Positions 14,874 through 24,155 of a stretch of 64,000 nt of DNA are shown here, piece by piece. Both the position numbers and the translations under genes were made by a program. The notes beneath the pieces were generated by a model. That model ran no database searches and was not told where the DNA came from. It was given only the letters and a program-made list of their open reading frames with translations. Within the stretch, counting starts at the first letter, position 1; each line of letters starts with the position of its first letter. This stretch comes from Caryophanon tenue (GTDB lineage Bacteria > Bacillota > Bacilli > Bacillales_A > Planococcaceae): positions 1 to 64,000 of the forward strand of contig NZ_MASJ01000023.1 of assembly GCF_001700315.1 (NCBI RefSeq), written 5' to 3'.

Positions 14874-15200
14874 ATGGGGGAAATTATTACGTTTCCGGCA
14901 GTACAAAAGCAACAGCCGCCAACGCGCATTGCGAATACATCTGCGCGTCATGTACATACGGTATCGTTTATCGTCGATGAGCAAAGCATTGTACGACCGC
15001 TTCAGTCGATTGTTTTACGTAGTGCACATGTACATTTAGAAATGGTGTGTAGCCCGGCCATTACACTCAGTTATCTATATCATGTCCATACGTATTTTGC
15101 GACGCATTTCCCACATATTACGTTTTCATTCGCCTCGAAAACAGAAGAAGCCGTTGCCCCGCAGTATATTATTGTGTGCTGTGTCGAGAAGGATCGGTAA
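14874..15200 (+). CDS. Hypothetical 108-residue protein
   Basis: A strong AAAGGAGG site precedes the ATG, and a probable operator-flanked promoter lies upstream, so the gene is likely real. The protein is soluble, begins GEIITFPAVQ, has several His and a Cys pair near the end (IIVCCVEKD), and matches no family I recognise. It is monocistronic. Confidence 0.5.
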   Translation: MGEIITFPAVQKQQPPTRIANTSARHVHTVSFIVDEQSIVRPLQSIVLRSAHVHLEMVCSPAITLSYLYHVHTYFATHFPHITFSFASKTEEAVAPQYIIVCCVEKDR

Positions 15201-15590
15201 ATTTAAACGGAACGTTATGATGAAAATTGGATACGTCGTTGCGACAAGGCGAACGAATTTCTAGCGGAATAAGATGAGTGAGGGCATACAGTTATGAAAA
15301 AATTCGTGATTATCTTCGGAATGAGCGAATTGCTTGCTCGGCTGGGTTCATTTCACAAAGTCGCGGGCAATGACAGGAGGAATTTTGAGCGTTCAACAAG
15401 ATCGCTGCATAAAATTTTGACCGACATTGTCAAAAGCCAAGACATCATCGGAAAAGAAGGTTTGCACGCAAGTATGAATGTGAAGAAGGAAGCAAAGGGT
15501 TTTCAACGTCGTTACATATTATGGCTGAACAAGTGCTCCAACTGATGACGCTTGTAACGTCTGAATTTCATATGAAGTAGGGAAGTTTCT
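15201..15590 (+). pseudogene. Degenerate coding remnant
   Basis: Coding-like text appears in different frames over about 350 bp: YEKIRDYLRNERIA, then an 83-residue open stretch 15294-15545 containing DIVKSQDIIGKEGLHASM, and finally MAEQVLQLMTLVTSEFHMK ending at a TAG near 15580. The pieces cannot be joined without frameshifts. I read it as a decayed gene of unknown family rather than an intact 83-residue protein. Confidence 0.35.
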
Positions 15591-15595
15591 AGTCA

Positions 15596-15642
15596 AAAAA
15601 AACGTATCTTCTGTGCATACGCGCAGAAGGTACGTTTTTTAT
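15596..15642. terminator. Bidirectional terminator
   Basis: AAAAAACGTATCTTCTGTGC pairs with GCGCAGAAGGTACGTTTTTT around a short loop. It lies just after the stop of the minus-strand SDR gene. Confidence 0.8.
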
Positions 15643-15655
15643 CATTGTTTCAGTA

Positions 15656-16465
15656 TTACCAGCTAAGATTTGCGTTTTTTACTGCATTCACTGTTGGATT
15701 TTGCGCAAGCATACCACCGTCTGCATTAATCACTTGACCTGTAATAAATGATGATTCATCAGTTGCTAAAAATAGCGCTAAATTGGCAATATCCATTGGG
15801 TCACCAATACGGTCTACTAATTTAACATCTTTATACACATCAATTAATGCTGTTAAATAATCAGGCGCGTTGTCAATGCGGTCTTTCGGTAATACCATAC
15901 CTGGTGCGATAGCGTTACAACGAATGCCCTCTTTACCGAATTGAACAGCTGTTGAGCGTGTTAATGAAATGACACCCGCTTTTGCAGCAGCATACGCTGA
16001 TTTTGTCATCTCTCCAACTTGTCCACCAATTGAAGCTGTGTTAATAATCGAGCCACTGCCATTTTCAATCATAAATGGTAATGCGTACTTAATACCAAGC
16101 ATTACAGACTTTAAGTTATAGCGCATTGTTTCGTCCCACTCAAAAATGTCCATATCTTTTACCGTTACATCTTTTTGGAAATCAAGACGTGCGGCATTAT
16201 TCATTAAAATATCTAATTTTCCGTATGTGTCGATGGCAGTTTGAATCATATTTTGAATCATTTCTTCATTGCCAATATCGACTTGTACAGCTGTGATGTC
16301 GCCACCTGCTGCTTTTACTTCCTCTACAACGCGCTCTAAACCAGCTACGTTAATATCTGCCGCGATCACTTTAGCACCTTGAGCTGCGAATAATTTTACC
16401 GTTGCTTCTCCCATACCTGACGCTGCACCAGTAACAATTGCTACTTTATTTTCTAAACGATTCAT
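15656..16465 (-). CDS. SDR family oxidoreductase
   Basis: 269-residue classical short-chain dehydrogenase/reductase. Cofactor motif TGAASGMGEA (residues 13-22), D-I-N after the second strand suggesting NAD(H) preference, NNAA, catalytic Ser in TASIGG, Tyr and Lys in SAYAAAKAG, and the C-terminal GQVINADGG. Substrate unknown; 3-oxoacyl or sugar alcohol substrates are common. The ATG at 16465 has GAGGTG at good spacing; a TTG just upstream is an alternative. Divergent from a TetR-type gene with a palindromic operator between, so it is probably repressed by that regulator. Confidence 0.87.
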   Translation of the reverse strand: MNRLENKVAIVTGAASGMGEATVKLFAAQGAKVIAADINVAGLERVVEEVKAAGGDITAVQVDIGNEEMIQNMIQTAIDTYGKLDILMNNAARLDFQKDVTVKDMDIFEWDETMRYNLKSVMLGIKYALPFMIENGSGSIINTASIGGQVGEMTKSAYAAAKAGVISLTRSTAVQFGKEGIRCNAIAPGMVLPKDRIDNAPDYLTALIDVYKDVKLVDRIGDPMDIANLALFLATDESSFITGQVINADGGMLAQNPTVNAVKNANLSW

Positions 16466-16490
16466 CAATTAACACCTCATTTATTTTTAA

Positions 16491-16506
16491 TGTATGTGTA
16501 CATACA
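16491..16506. promoter_or_regulatory. Palindromic operator between SDR and TetR genes
   Basis: TGTATGT-GT-ACATACA, perfect 7-bp arms with a two-base centre. It lies 26 bp from the SDR start in the divergent promoter region, as expected for a TetR-family operator. Confidence 0.6.
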
Positions 16507-16647
16507 CTTTCCACATCATTATATGAACTAATTTACATTTTGTAAAGTAAGTGCGCTGTTTTTATTGTATGGCATGAAAATCATCCCGATTTTATTAATG
16601 ATTGGTGTTCTGTTTCGTGCTACTATAAACGATAGTAGGTGAGAGAA

Positions 16648-17232
16648 ATGAAATTAGACCCAAGACAAGTCAAATCGAAAAGTAAATTACATGAAGCATA
16701 TGTATCGCTATTAATGGAAGGACAACAACAGCTAACAATCCAGCAAGTGTGTCAAAAAGCTGGTATAACGCGACCGACATTTTATAAGCTCTATAAAGAT
16801 ACGCAAGAGCTACGTCGAGATATTGTGATGCACTTACTTGCAGAGCTAAACCGTGCGTTAACGATTGAAAATCCGAAGCCTCTTGCTGAACTGCCAGAGC
16901 ATGAGCGAGGAGAGCGTTTAACATTGTTATTTGAGCATGTGCAACAGCATCATATCGCATATGAAACAATGCTCATTTACGAGCCAGATGCATTACTAAC
17001 AAATGGTATACAAGAAATTTTAAAAAAATATATACGAAATGGATTACATTTTTCTGATACAAAAGCGTATTTGATTGCCAATGAAGAACTCATTATTGCG
17101 TACGCAGCAGGTGCGTATATTGAAAGTTTGCGTTGGTGGATTACGTCAAATTATTCAGTTTCGGCGACGGACATGGCAAACGTATTAATTGAGTTATCGC
17201 TGAACGGACCATATACAAAGCGAATGCCGTAA
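16648..17232 (+). CDS. TetR/AcrR family regulator
   Basis: 194-residue regulator with an N-terminal TetR helix-turn-helix (LTIQQVCQKAGITRPTFYKLYKDTQELRRDI, split here only by description of residues 28-58) and an all-helical ligand domain. The ATG at 16648 follows AGGTGAG; a GTG nine bases upstream overlaps that site. It is divergent from the SDR gene and probably controls it and itself through TGTATGT-GT-ACATACA. Confidence 0.83.
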   Translation: MKLDPRQVKSKSKLHEAYVSLLMEGQQQLTIQQVCQKAGITRPTFYKLYKDTQELRRDIVMHLLAELNRALTIENPKPLAELPEHERGERLTLLFEHVQQHHIAYETMLIYEPDALLTNGIQEILKKYIRNGLHFSDTKAYLIANEELIIAYAAGAYIESLRWWITSNYSVSATDMANVLIELSLNGPYTKRMP

Positions 17233-17354
17233 ATGAATTAAACGAACAAAAGAATTTGAGCCAGACGTACCATTCGAATGGATGTTACGAGTTTTTTATG
17301 AGATAAATTTGATAAGTATTCGCCATACGCAGAACGAACTTCTAACAGCAAAAT

Positions 17355-17393
17355 ACCCTTCAGTAGTTGTCGTCGCTGAAGGGTATTTTTGTG
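17355..17393 (+). terminator. Terminator
   Basis: ATACCCTTCAG pairs with CTGAAGGGTAT followed by five T. It ends the TetR transcript after a 120-bp untranslated tail. Confidence 0.75.
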
Positions 17394-17698
17394 TCACACA
17401 CTTTTAAGCAAATGTCACCGCGTGGCAAGTTCAGCTTCTAGTAAACCTAAAAGGCTTGAAGTGACGGAGGGGGACTGTCGTTCTTTGTGTGTAATAAGGA
17501 ATGTTTGGCGTTCTAAAAATAAATGATCAATGATTACGAATTGTAATGTAGGCGAGGCATGCAAATCAAAGAATGTTTTCGCAACAATTATACTATGCAA
17601 TGAAGAGCGTTGTAGGGATTGATCACCCTTGTAAATAACGGAATATTCACGCATATCGTGTTATAGTAGGTGATAAACGAAGAAAGGAGAGAACGGCC

Positions 17699-18253
17699 AT
17701 GTTAACATTAGTGCCATTTTCAACTGAGGATTTTCAGCAATTAATCGAATGGATACCCGATTCATCGTTTCTTTTACAATGGGGTGGTCCTGCGTTTACA
17801 TATCCGCTAACGGTCGTCCAGTTAGAAGATTATGTGAGCGGTGCGAATACCGAAATGTCTTCTACGTATATTTTTAAAGCAATTGACACATCAAGCGGTG
17901 AGGTAATCGGTCATATTTCGATTGGTCGTGTTGACCGCAGCGACCAAACCGCACGTATTGGCAAAGTGCTAATCGGACCATCTGAGCAGAGGGGACATGG
18001 CTATGGTAAACAGTTAATGCAAGCGGCGCTCCGTTTCGCATTTGAAGAACTCACTTTACAAAAGGTGACACTCGGTGTATTTACCTTTAACACGCCTGCC
18101 ATTCGGTGTTACGAAAAATTAGGCTTTATACAAGAACGAATGTTAAAAAAATGCGCGAAAACATGGGGAGGATTATTGGGATTTAATCGAGATGGCTGTA
18201 GAAGAAAAGGCCGGAGCATATTACGTGTAAAGACGCGATGCTCGCGAAAATGA
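17699..18253 (+). pseudogene. GNAT acetyltransferase with C-terminal frameshift
   Basis: Residues 1-150 are a normal RimI-like N-acetyltransferase: acetyl-CoA loop IGPSEQRGHGYGKQLM and the final FNTPAIRCYEKLGF. After that the expected YWDLI-type ending is missing in frame. It appears in the +1 frame as EDYWDLIEMAVEEKAG, ending with a TAA near 18233. A run of seven A at 18145-18151 is the likely slip point; with six A the protein would read straight through. The gene is therefore probably frameshifted, or contains a sequencing error, and the last 30 residues of the in-frame reading are aberrant. AAAGGAGAG precedes the start. Confidence 0.75.
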
Positions 18254-18266
18254 AAGGATTCTGTCT

Positions 18267-19265
18267 ATGCCAACATTTACACATGTAGTAGAAGCGTTCG
18301 AACGTACATATCAGACATTACACTGTAGCGGTGCGGCACTCATGGTTTTTCATGACAATGTGCTACAAGTTGAACGTTACTGGGGAACGCAATCGGCGAA
18401 TGAACAAGCGCAGCCCGTTCAACCACATACGAAATTTCATCTCGCCTCTTGTCGCAAAAGCTATATTGCATTTGCTGTAGCCTATGCAATTTACCACGGC
18501 TATATTCGGTCACTCGATGATGATATACGAGTGTATTTGCCGAAGCTCGACCAAAAAGAATGTTATAAAGGGATTACGGTTCGCCATCTTGTGACACATT
18601 CACATGGGCTGACAAAACAGAATGGTGATATTGTAAAAGAATTTGAGGCAGGAACAGCGTGGGCATACCGAGGTGTTAATATCGACCTACTTTCGTCGAT
18701 TATTCAGCACACCACGAACAAAACCATCGCCGAGATAGTACAAGATGTAGTTTTTACACCATTACAGTTCAAAGAAACGAATTGGTACAACACATTTGAT
18801 GAGACATTTGTCGAAGTGATAGATGCAGCACACAATCGACACTGGTCTGCTTCTGACAATATTGACGGCAGTCAGATGAATATGTATGCGTCCGCCCGTG
18901 AGCTAGCAAAATGGGGGCTACTTCATTTAAATGAGGGCATGGTAGCTGGTCAACAACTAGTCGAGCCAGCCATTCTTCAACTAGCGACAACTTTACAAAG
19001 CCCGTCCTTTCAAAATTGTGACACACCAGAAAATGGGATTCTTTGGTTTGTAAAGGCAACGCAAGCACAGCAATCTGAAATCGGTGCGCTTGTACCAAAC
19101 GGGTCATTTCAAATTTCAGGCTATACGACAGTTACATTGCTTGTCATTCCTGCTGAACAAATTGTCGCGGTGCGCGCATTTAATAGCTTCGGTAATCCCG
19201 CAGGCTATGATTATTTACACGATGTACGGCATTTTGGCGATTGCATCATGACCGATTTAGCGTAA
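18267..19265 (+). CDS. Beta-lactamase-family serine hydrolase
   Basis: 332-residue class C beta-lactamase/DD-peptidase fold protein. The nucleophile motif is S61-C-R-K64 in HLASCRKSY, and the second motif is Y134-R-G-V-N (the usual YSN is modified). A third-motif equivalent lies in the C-terminal region, but a clear HTG is not visible. No signal peptide, so it is likely cytoplasmic. Such proteins are often esterases or peptidases rather than true beta-lactamases. AAAGGA precedes the ATG. Only 13 bp separate it from the acetyltransferase, so co-transcription is likely. Confidence 0.75.
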   Translation: MPTFTHVVEAFERTYQTLHCSGAALMVFHDNVLQVERYWGTQSANEQAQPVQPHTKFHLASCRKSYIAFAVAYAIYHGYIRSLDDDIRVYLPKLDQKECYKGITVRHLVTHSHGLTKQNGDIVKEFEAGTAWAYRGVNIDLLSSIIQHTTNKTIAEIVQDVVFTPLQFKETNWYNTFDETFVEVIDAAHNRHWSASDNIDGSQMNMYASARELAKWGLLHLNEGMVAGQQLVEPAILQLATTLQSPSFQNCDTPENGILWFVKATQAQQSEIGALVPNGSFQISGYTTVTLLVIPAEQIVAVRAFNSFGNPAGYDYLHDVRHFGDCIMTDLA

Positions 19266-19343
19266 GATGTTTTATTGTCTCTAAACGAAAATGCTTAGCG
19301 CATCGCAAGAATGGAAAAGAGATCATAAAGTGAGGTGACATTG

Positions 19344-19604
19344 ATGGAAGGAAGTGTATTCATTCCGGTATTGTTCGGTGTTGTAATCGCGATTGTGCTA
19401 TTTATTGCCATGCGAGCTGCTTTTCATGTACCCATGTTAAAGGCAACTCATTTTACGTTCATAAGTGCTGTTGTCGTGTTAATCCTCTCACTCCTCATTG
19501 GCAGTTGGGTAGGCATGGGCATAGGTTTTATTAGCTTTGGTATGTTTATCACTTCGGTTTTCCTCTATCTTTTCGTCATATTAAAAAGCTATATGGCGCT
19601 GTGA
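19344..19604 (+). CDS. Small membrane protein (YesK-like)
   Basis: 86-residue protein with three transmembrane helices and few polar residues. Size and topology recall the YesK-type membrane proteins of Bacilli, with no motif to confirm this. GAGGTG before ATG at 19344. Followed by a weak hairpin near 19622. Confidence 0.5.
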   Translation: MEGSVFIPVLFGVVIAIVLFIAMRAAFHVPMLKATHFTFISAVVVLILSLLIGSWVGMGIGFISFGMFITSVFLYLFVILKSYMAL

Positions 19605-19778
19605 GGAACGTTTTTTAACAAAAGGGGTGCGGTCTTTGTCCATTGACCGTGCCTCTTTTTAGATGGCGGGATGCACGGATAGTTTTTTTCGTAAATATAG
19701 GAGCGGTCCCAAGCACAATTGTATAAGGTATATTATGTTACGATAAAGAAAATGCGAGTCACAGAAAGAAGGTTTCCT

Positions 19779-21110
19779 ATGTTAATTCAGTTTAATTTAG
19801 ACGGAGAACATGTAAATCGTAATAAATGGGCGTATGAGAACGGCTATATTGAAGGTGATTTTACGATATACATGAACGGTGATGTATTGTTTGAAGAGAC
19901 GTATATGAATGTACTGGAGTTAGCGATTCAGCTCGGCGTGTGGCTTGCGGATATCGAAGCAGGACATGTACGCGATTTTGAATATGATTCGATTGATTGT
20001 GAAGATTGTTTACTTGCATTTTATATGAAGGAAACGGATGTACAGATACAGGTATTTGAAGGCGAATTTACACCTGTTGTACCACTTGAAATCGTAAAAC
20101 GAGCGGTACGACGTTATATGATAGCGCTCAATATTGAGTTACATCGTAGGCGCTATATGGACAACCTTGACCGTTTCTTACATGGAATGATGTCACCTAA
20201 TCAAGTTGCGCTCATGTTGTTTGAAAGTAATTCGTATGAAGCGGCGTTTGGGTTACTCAAAAAGCTTGCCTATCAAACACCGTCCGTACAAAGCTTAAAC
20301 AATTTAGCGTATATGTATTTGCGTGAAGAAGAGAAGATGGAGAAAGCAGAGGAACTATTGCAACAAGTGCTTACACTACAGCCTCAGTCTGCGTTTCCAT
20401 ATAACATGCTTGGTGAAATCGCTTTACACAACGGCGCGTATACACAAGCAAAGGTGTATTTAGAGCAGGCGTTGGCATTTGAAGAGCAGGAAGGTACGCT
20501 TTATAATTTAGCACTTGCGTATTTTCATGTAGCGGAATATAAAGAGGCGGCACATTATTTTAGTCGTTGTAGCATGATGCATGGACAAGCAAAGCTACAT
20601 GAAATAATCGCACGTATATATGCAGGTGAACATGCGACCGCTAAGGACATGCTTATGAATTGGCAAGATGATGACGAAAATGATATTAGTGCCATCGAAA
20701 TCGCCGATGTGTACATTGAACTTGACTGCTTTGCAGAAGCGCGTGAACAGTTTGAAAAGGAAGTATTAACAACCTTTCTTTTGCCGTCTACTACAGCGCG
20801 CTTTGCCTATATGGATAAGCAATTACAAGATGAAAAGTCTTGTCAAAAATTCATTGCACAAATGATCGCGTTCACAGTAGCAGAAATGGAGGAAGAAGAG
20901 CAAACGACATGGGATGATGCTTTATCGCGACAACATCAAAAAGAGCGGTTACACGAACTTCGTACATATAGACAAATGTATGAATCTTTATTTGAACAGC
21001 TGCAACATGGTTACGTGCCTCCATTTGAGTATGACATGTATCCGTATGGTGGCTGTCAGTTATTTGGCTGTTTGTTGCATGGTCATGCCGAATATAAAGA
21101 AACATGTTGA
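19779..21110 (+). CDS. TPR-repeat protein
   Basis: 443-residue protein with an N-terminal domain of unknown family (residues 1-130, DGDVLFEETYMNVLELAIQ region) and then at least four tetratricopeptide-like repeats between 150 and 300 (SLNNLAYMYLREEEKMEKAE, FPYNMLGEIALHNGAYTQA and YNLALAYFHVAEYKEA are typical). The C-terminus has a GGCQLFGCLLHGH cysteine/histidine segment. AGAAGG before the ATG at 19779. It is first in a row of five uncharacterised genes running to 23172 with gaps of 3 to 67 bp, probably one transcript. TPRs suggest a protein-protein scaffold. Confidence 0.7.
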   Translation: MLIQFNLDGEHVNRNKWAYENGYIEGDFTIYMNGDVLFEETYMNVLELAIQLGVWLADIEAGHVRDFEYDSIDCEDCLLAFYMKETDVQIQVFEGEFTPVVPLEIVKRAVRRYMIALNIELHRRRYMDNLDRFLHGMMSPNQVALMLFESNSYEAAFGLLKKLAYQTPSVQSLNNLAYMYLREEEKMEKAEELLQQVLTLQPQSAFPYNMLGEIALHNGAYTQAKVYLEQALAFEEQEGTLYNLALAYFHVAEYKEAAHYFSRCSMMHGQAKLHEIIARIYAGEHATAKDMLMNWQDDDENDISAIEIADVYIELDCFAEAREQFEKEVLTTFLLPSTTARFAYMDKQLQDEKSCQKFIAQMIAFTVAEMEEEEQTTWDDALSRQHQKERLHELRTYRQMYESLFEQLQHGYVPPFEYDMYPYGGCQLFGCLLHGHAEYKETC

Positions 21111-21129
21111 AAAGGAGTAGGGGGCTAAC

Positions 21130-21696
21130 GTGATCAATTTATTACGATACGACCGCGACTATAGCGGGATGATAGAGGTAGCAGGCTATAGCGTGGCATT
21201 TGCAGTGTCGGGAGAGGCGCATGATTATGTAGAAGAAACAAGTATGCGCATGCGTCTTGTTGCGAAAAAATTATTGACGTATCCGTTTTATCTTACATTT
21301 GAAAGCTATGATGAGATGGAGGGTGACATTTTAGCAAAGACGGATTTACCGATTCATTATGCGCCGTCTGGACGAACAGTGCTCACACAACGTGGACGTA
21401 AGCTATTTCAAGCAGAAGTACCAACATTTACAGTGGAAATTGCGAACGAACAAGCACTGAATGATGTTTTTGAACACTGGTTTTACTTGGCCTTTGATAA
21501 TCATTTATGGGTCGTTTATCAACACCCGACGCTGACGTATAAACAAGGCTTTGCTTGCATGACATTAACGCCACAAGAAACGATTCTTGTGACGGAGCAT
21601 GATGCATATGGCTTTACGTTTATGACCAATGAACCGCATTACGAAAGCGAAGCAAACGTACAAAAGATGATAGAAGGTGCACTAAGCGATTACTAA
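21130..21696 (+). CDS. Hypothetical protein
   Basis: 188-residue soluble protein starting at GTG after AAAAGGAG. No transmembrane segments and no motif I recognise. It starts 19 bp after the TPR gene and lies 14 bp before the DUF4304 gene, inside the five-gene run. Its mixed alpha/beta look and neighbours fit an immunity-like or stress accessory protein, but this is a guess from context. Confidence 0.55.
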   Translation: MINLLRYDRDYSGMIEVAGYSVAFAVSGEAHDYVEETSMRMRLVAKKLLTYPFYLTFESYDEMEGDILAKTDLPIHYAPSGRTVLTQRGRKLFQAEVPTFTVEIANEQALNDVFEHWFYLAFDNHLWVVYQHPTLTYKQGFACMTLTPQETILVTEHDAYGFTFMTNEPHYESEANVQKMIEGALSDY

Positions 21697-21709
21697 TACA
21701 CGTAAGGAT

Positions 21710-22012
21710 ATGGTCGCGGCTTTACAACGAATCGTTGTCCCATCGCTACGAGCGGACGGCTTTACAGGTACTTTTCCGCACTTTCGAAAAATGACTGGGT
21801 ACCCAATCGACTCGTTTAGCTTTCAGTTTGACCGCTACGGAGGTGGTTTCGTAGTAGAAGGTGCGGTGTGTTCAACAGCAGGCGTCATGCATGAATGGGG
21901 CGAGCATATACCACCGCATAAAGTGACCACCCGTGATGTTAGTGAACGACTGCGTTTAAATGAAAAAAGCGGGCAGTGGTTTCGTTATGATTTAGCGGAA
22001 ACGATGGCATAA
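21710..22012 (+). CDS. DUF4304 family protein
   Basis: 100 residues from the first ATG. The DUF4304 hallmarks are present: MVAALQRIVVPSLRADGFTG, the PHFRK motif, and FSFQFDRYGGGFVVE. Family members are small soluble proteins often found next to polymorphic-toxin immunity genes. The start is uncertain: AAGG is only two bases before this ATG, while the frame is open upstream to an ATT at 21689 that would overlap the previous gene and be well spaced from AAGGTG. Function unknown. Confidence 0.7.
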   Translation: MVAALQRIVVPSLRADGFTGTFPHFRKMTGYPIDSFSFQFDRYGGGFVVEGAVCSTAGVMHEWGEHIPPHKVTTRDVSERLRLNEKSGQWFRYDLAETMA

Positions 22013-22077
22013 GTTGCGTACCATGTACTTGATCAGTTACGTAACGCACAACATTACTGGGTTACGGGAGGTACTAC

Positions 22078-22791
22078 ATGAAAAAAGAAATTATTGCATT
22101 AGTGGACGAGGTCGGTGTAGATGGCAAACACTATAAGAAGCATATATGGGTCGGGGCGTTGCGGCTTATTGCGTGGAAAGACGAGACGCTACATACAGAA
22201 GAAAAAATGGTGCACTGGACTACAACGTACGACGGTTTAATAGACATGTCAGCGCGCATTACGAACTATATGATTGTTCGCCTCATCATTGAGGAGCAGG
22301 TGTCACATTTCAACCTTATTGATGTTGTACAAGCACCTGTAGAAGATGAAGAGTTGCACCGTCTTAGGAAAAGTGCGAAGAAGCCGGTGTATTATGAGCA
22401 CCCGCTTCTTGGGAAACTGCGTTATAATAAACGTTTCGAATGTTTTACGAAAAAAATACAGTGGGATACAGATAAAGGCACAGTGACGATTCAGCAAGCA
22501 GATGACGCCGTACTTGCGCAACAATGTGCCGATGTTGTGGCATTACTAGAGCGAGAGAAATTACAACAAATCAAGCAATATGCGGCAACAGAACTAGCAC
22601 CACTAACCGAAGAATGGACAGGCAAACAATATGAATCCTGTGAACTGTTACAGCACCTTGTATTTAAAGACATTGTCATGCAGGTAGATGGTGAATTTAC
22701 GGTGTATTTTTCTACGAAGGCATTATTTAAGGAACATTTGATTCAAGTGGAAGGCAATCGTACACATGGTTTAAAAGGAATGTCGATATAA
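22078..22791 (+). CDS. DUF2262-like protein
   Basis: 237-residue soluble protein. The central YYEHPLLGKLRYNKRFECF matches the DUF2262 pattern (HPLLG-L-Y followed by a charged strand). GGGAGG lies before the ATG. It is the fourth gene in the uncharacterised run. No catalytic motif seen. DUF2262 proteins are commonly linked to immunity or stress clusters; function unknown. Confidence 0.6.
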   Translation: MKKEIIALVDEVGVDGKHYKKHIWVGALRLIAWKDETLHTEEKMVHWTTTYDGLIDMSARITNYMIVRLIIEEQVSHFNLIDVVQAPVEDEELHRLRKSAKKPVYYEHPLLGKLRYNKRFECFTKKIQWDTDKGTVTIQQADDAVLAQQCADVVALLEREKLQQIKQYAATELAPLTEEWTGKQYESCELLQHLVFKDIVMQVDGEFTVYFSTKALFKEHLIQVEGNRTHGLKGMSI

Positions 22792-22794
22792 ACA

Positions 22795-23172
22795 ATGAAA
22801 AACTTTAGAGGCAAGTGTCGTTATTGCCGTCATATGTGGGCAACCATTAACATGTACGATTGGCAAATTGACGACAATATGTGGTTTGCTTTTACGCATT
22901 ATCGCCTCGACTTTTTCGGTTACGGCAACAGAAGCGGGAAGCTACGAACAACACATATAAAAGGACATCTCGCGTTATTTGAGCGAACACTTGCACAGCT
23001 CGCTCACTTTCAAAAAACGGTACCTTTTTTATTTGTCGTTGCGAGTGAGCCATGTATCCGATTTGAAGGTGATGAAGCGGTTGTCACGTCTACAACGGCC
23101 CAGTTACTTGATGGGCAAGCGGCCATGTTTTGTACAAAAAAAGAGAAAAAGAGCGATGAAAAGCGTATGTGA
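22795..23172 (+). CDS. Hypothetical protein, coupled to DUF2262 gene
   Basis: 125-residue protein starting three bases after the previous stop and with no own ribosome binding site, so it is probably translated by coupling. It begins with a basic segment with a Cys-X2-Cys (GKCRYCRHMW). The C-terminal lysine-rich tail (KKEKKSDEKRM) overlaps a short hairpin that may be the transcript terminator (23160-23205). No family recognised. Confidence 0.45.
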   Translation: MKNFRGKCRYCRHMWATINMYDWQIDDNMWFAFTHYRLDFFGYGNRSGKLRTTHIKGHLALFERTLAQLAHFQKTVPFLFVVASEPCIRFEGDEAVVTSTTAQLLDGQAAMFCTKKEKKSDEKRM

Positions 23173-23205
23173 AAAATGATGACATTTCACATACGCTCGT
23201 GTTTT
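23160..23205. terminator. Bidirectional hairpin between convergent genes
   Basis: AGCGTATGTGAAA pairs with TTTCACATACGCT, with T-rich sequence downstream. It closes the five-gene run and the minus-strand LysE remnant. Confidence 0.7.
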
Positions 23206-23640
23206 ATAAAAATGCTTGTACATCGATGAAAAACTCATACAGAAAATAACAAGCAAAGCCAAATAGCAAAATACCAGCAATTATCGACGTCCATTTAATC
23301 ATGTTACGATTCATTACTTTTCGTGTGAACGAAACAATTGTTAGTAAGCCGACGTCATGTATTAAAATGCCGGTTAAAATGCCAAATGCAACAATGAAAA
23401 ACTGATTCGAACTAGTTGCCGTATACGAATCGGCAAGTACTGCCCCAAAAACAGAAACCCAAAATACTAGATTACCTGGAGATACTGCGACAAGTAAGCC
23501 GTTTCGGTACGTCGACAAGAAAGATTTATTCACTTTCTCACCAGCTAATGTAATATCTTTATCTGCATGTTTAATCGAATCATAGGCTAGCATCGATAAA
23601 AAGACAGCACCAATTAGCCAACAGATAAAGAATGGGACGA
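23204..23640 (-). pseudogene. N-terminally truncated LysE-family exporter
   Basis: From the first ATG (23593) 129 residues remain, and the frame is open upstream (FVPFFICWLIGAVFLS) to about 23640 with no start. This is the C-terminal two thirds of a LysE/RhtB amino-acid exporter (FVSPGN-type motif VAVSPGNLVFW and three more helices). The first two helices and the G-P-N motif are missing. The break coincides with the start of the HIT gene on the other strand, so a deletion joined the two. Confidence 0.7.
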
Positions 23641-23644
23641 ATAA

Positions 23645-24133
23645 ATGAGGACGATTACATTATCGAATGGCACAACAGTGGAGGTCGAATGTTTAAGCTG
23701 TGCTTTAACAAGTGGACGAATTGAAGCTGACGGGGGCGTCATTTTAGAAACGGACTATTTCCATGCCCATCAAGATGTCGCCTATCCGATTAAAGGGCTG
23801 ATTATCGTCGCATCGAAACGACATATAAAATCTTTCGATGAATTCACCGAGGCTGAAAAAGTGGATTATATGAGTGTGCTAACGCGTTTACGAAAAGCAC
23901 AGCGACAAGCTTTACAGATTGAGCATGTGTATTATTTTTATAATGAAGATACAACACATCATTTTCATACATGGATGGTCCCTCGCTATGACTGGATGTA
24001 TGAATTTGGTCGTTCTGTTGAATCCGTAAGACCTGTATTACGCTACGCACGCGATGAAATGAAGGATACAAAGCATGTGAACGAAGTGATGAACGCCATT
24101 CAGTTAGTAAAAGCGCATATTCATCACGAATAA
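23645..24133 (+). CDS. HIT-like domain protein
   Basis: 162-residue histidine-triad-superfamily protein. The triad-like motif is HHFHTWMVPRYD (residues about 105-116), with the usual strand GLIIVASKRHIKSF before it. HIT proteins are nucleotide hydrolases or transferases acting on AMP-linked substrates. The ribosome binding site is weak (GGGA) because the gene starts at the LysE deletion junction, so its original promoter and site may have been lost. The next gene follows after a 22-bp gap. Confidence 0.7.
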   Translation: MRTITLSNGTTVEVECLSCALTSGRIEADGGVILETDYFHAHQDVAYPIKGLIIVASKRHIKSFDEFTEAEKVDYMSVLTRLRKAQRQALQIEHVYYFYNEDTTHHFHTWMVPRYDWMYEFGRSVESVRPVLRYARDEMKDTKHVNEVMNAIQLVKAHIHHE

Positions 24134-24155
24134 AGCGTATGAGGAGAGCTTGGAC

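Noticed and set aside
17415-17654. 79-residue minus-strand open frame between the TetR gene and the acetyltransferase
   Set aside because: No ribosome binding site and no family likeness. It could be a remnant, but the evidence is too thin to call a gene.
18267-19265. True beta-lactamase resistance gene
   Set aside because: SxxK is present, but no signal peptide and no clear HTG/KTG motif. More likely a cytoplasmic esterase or peptidase of the same fold.
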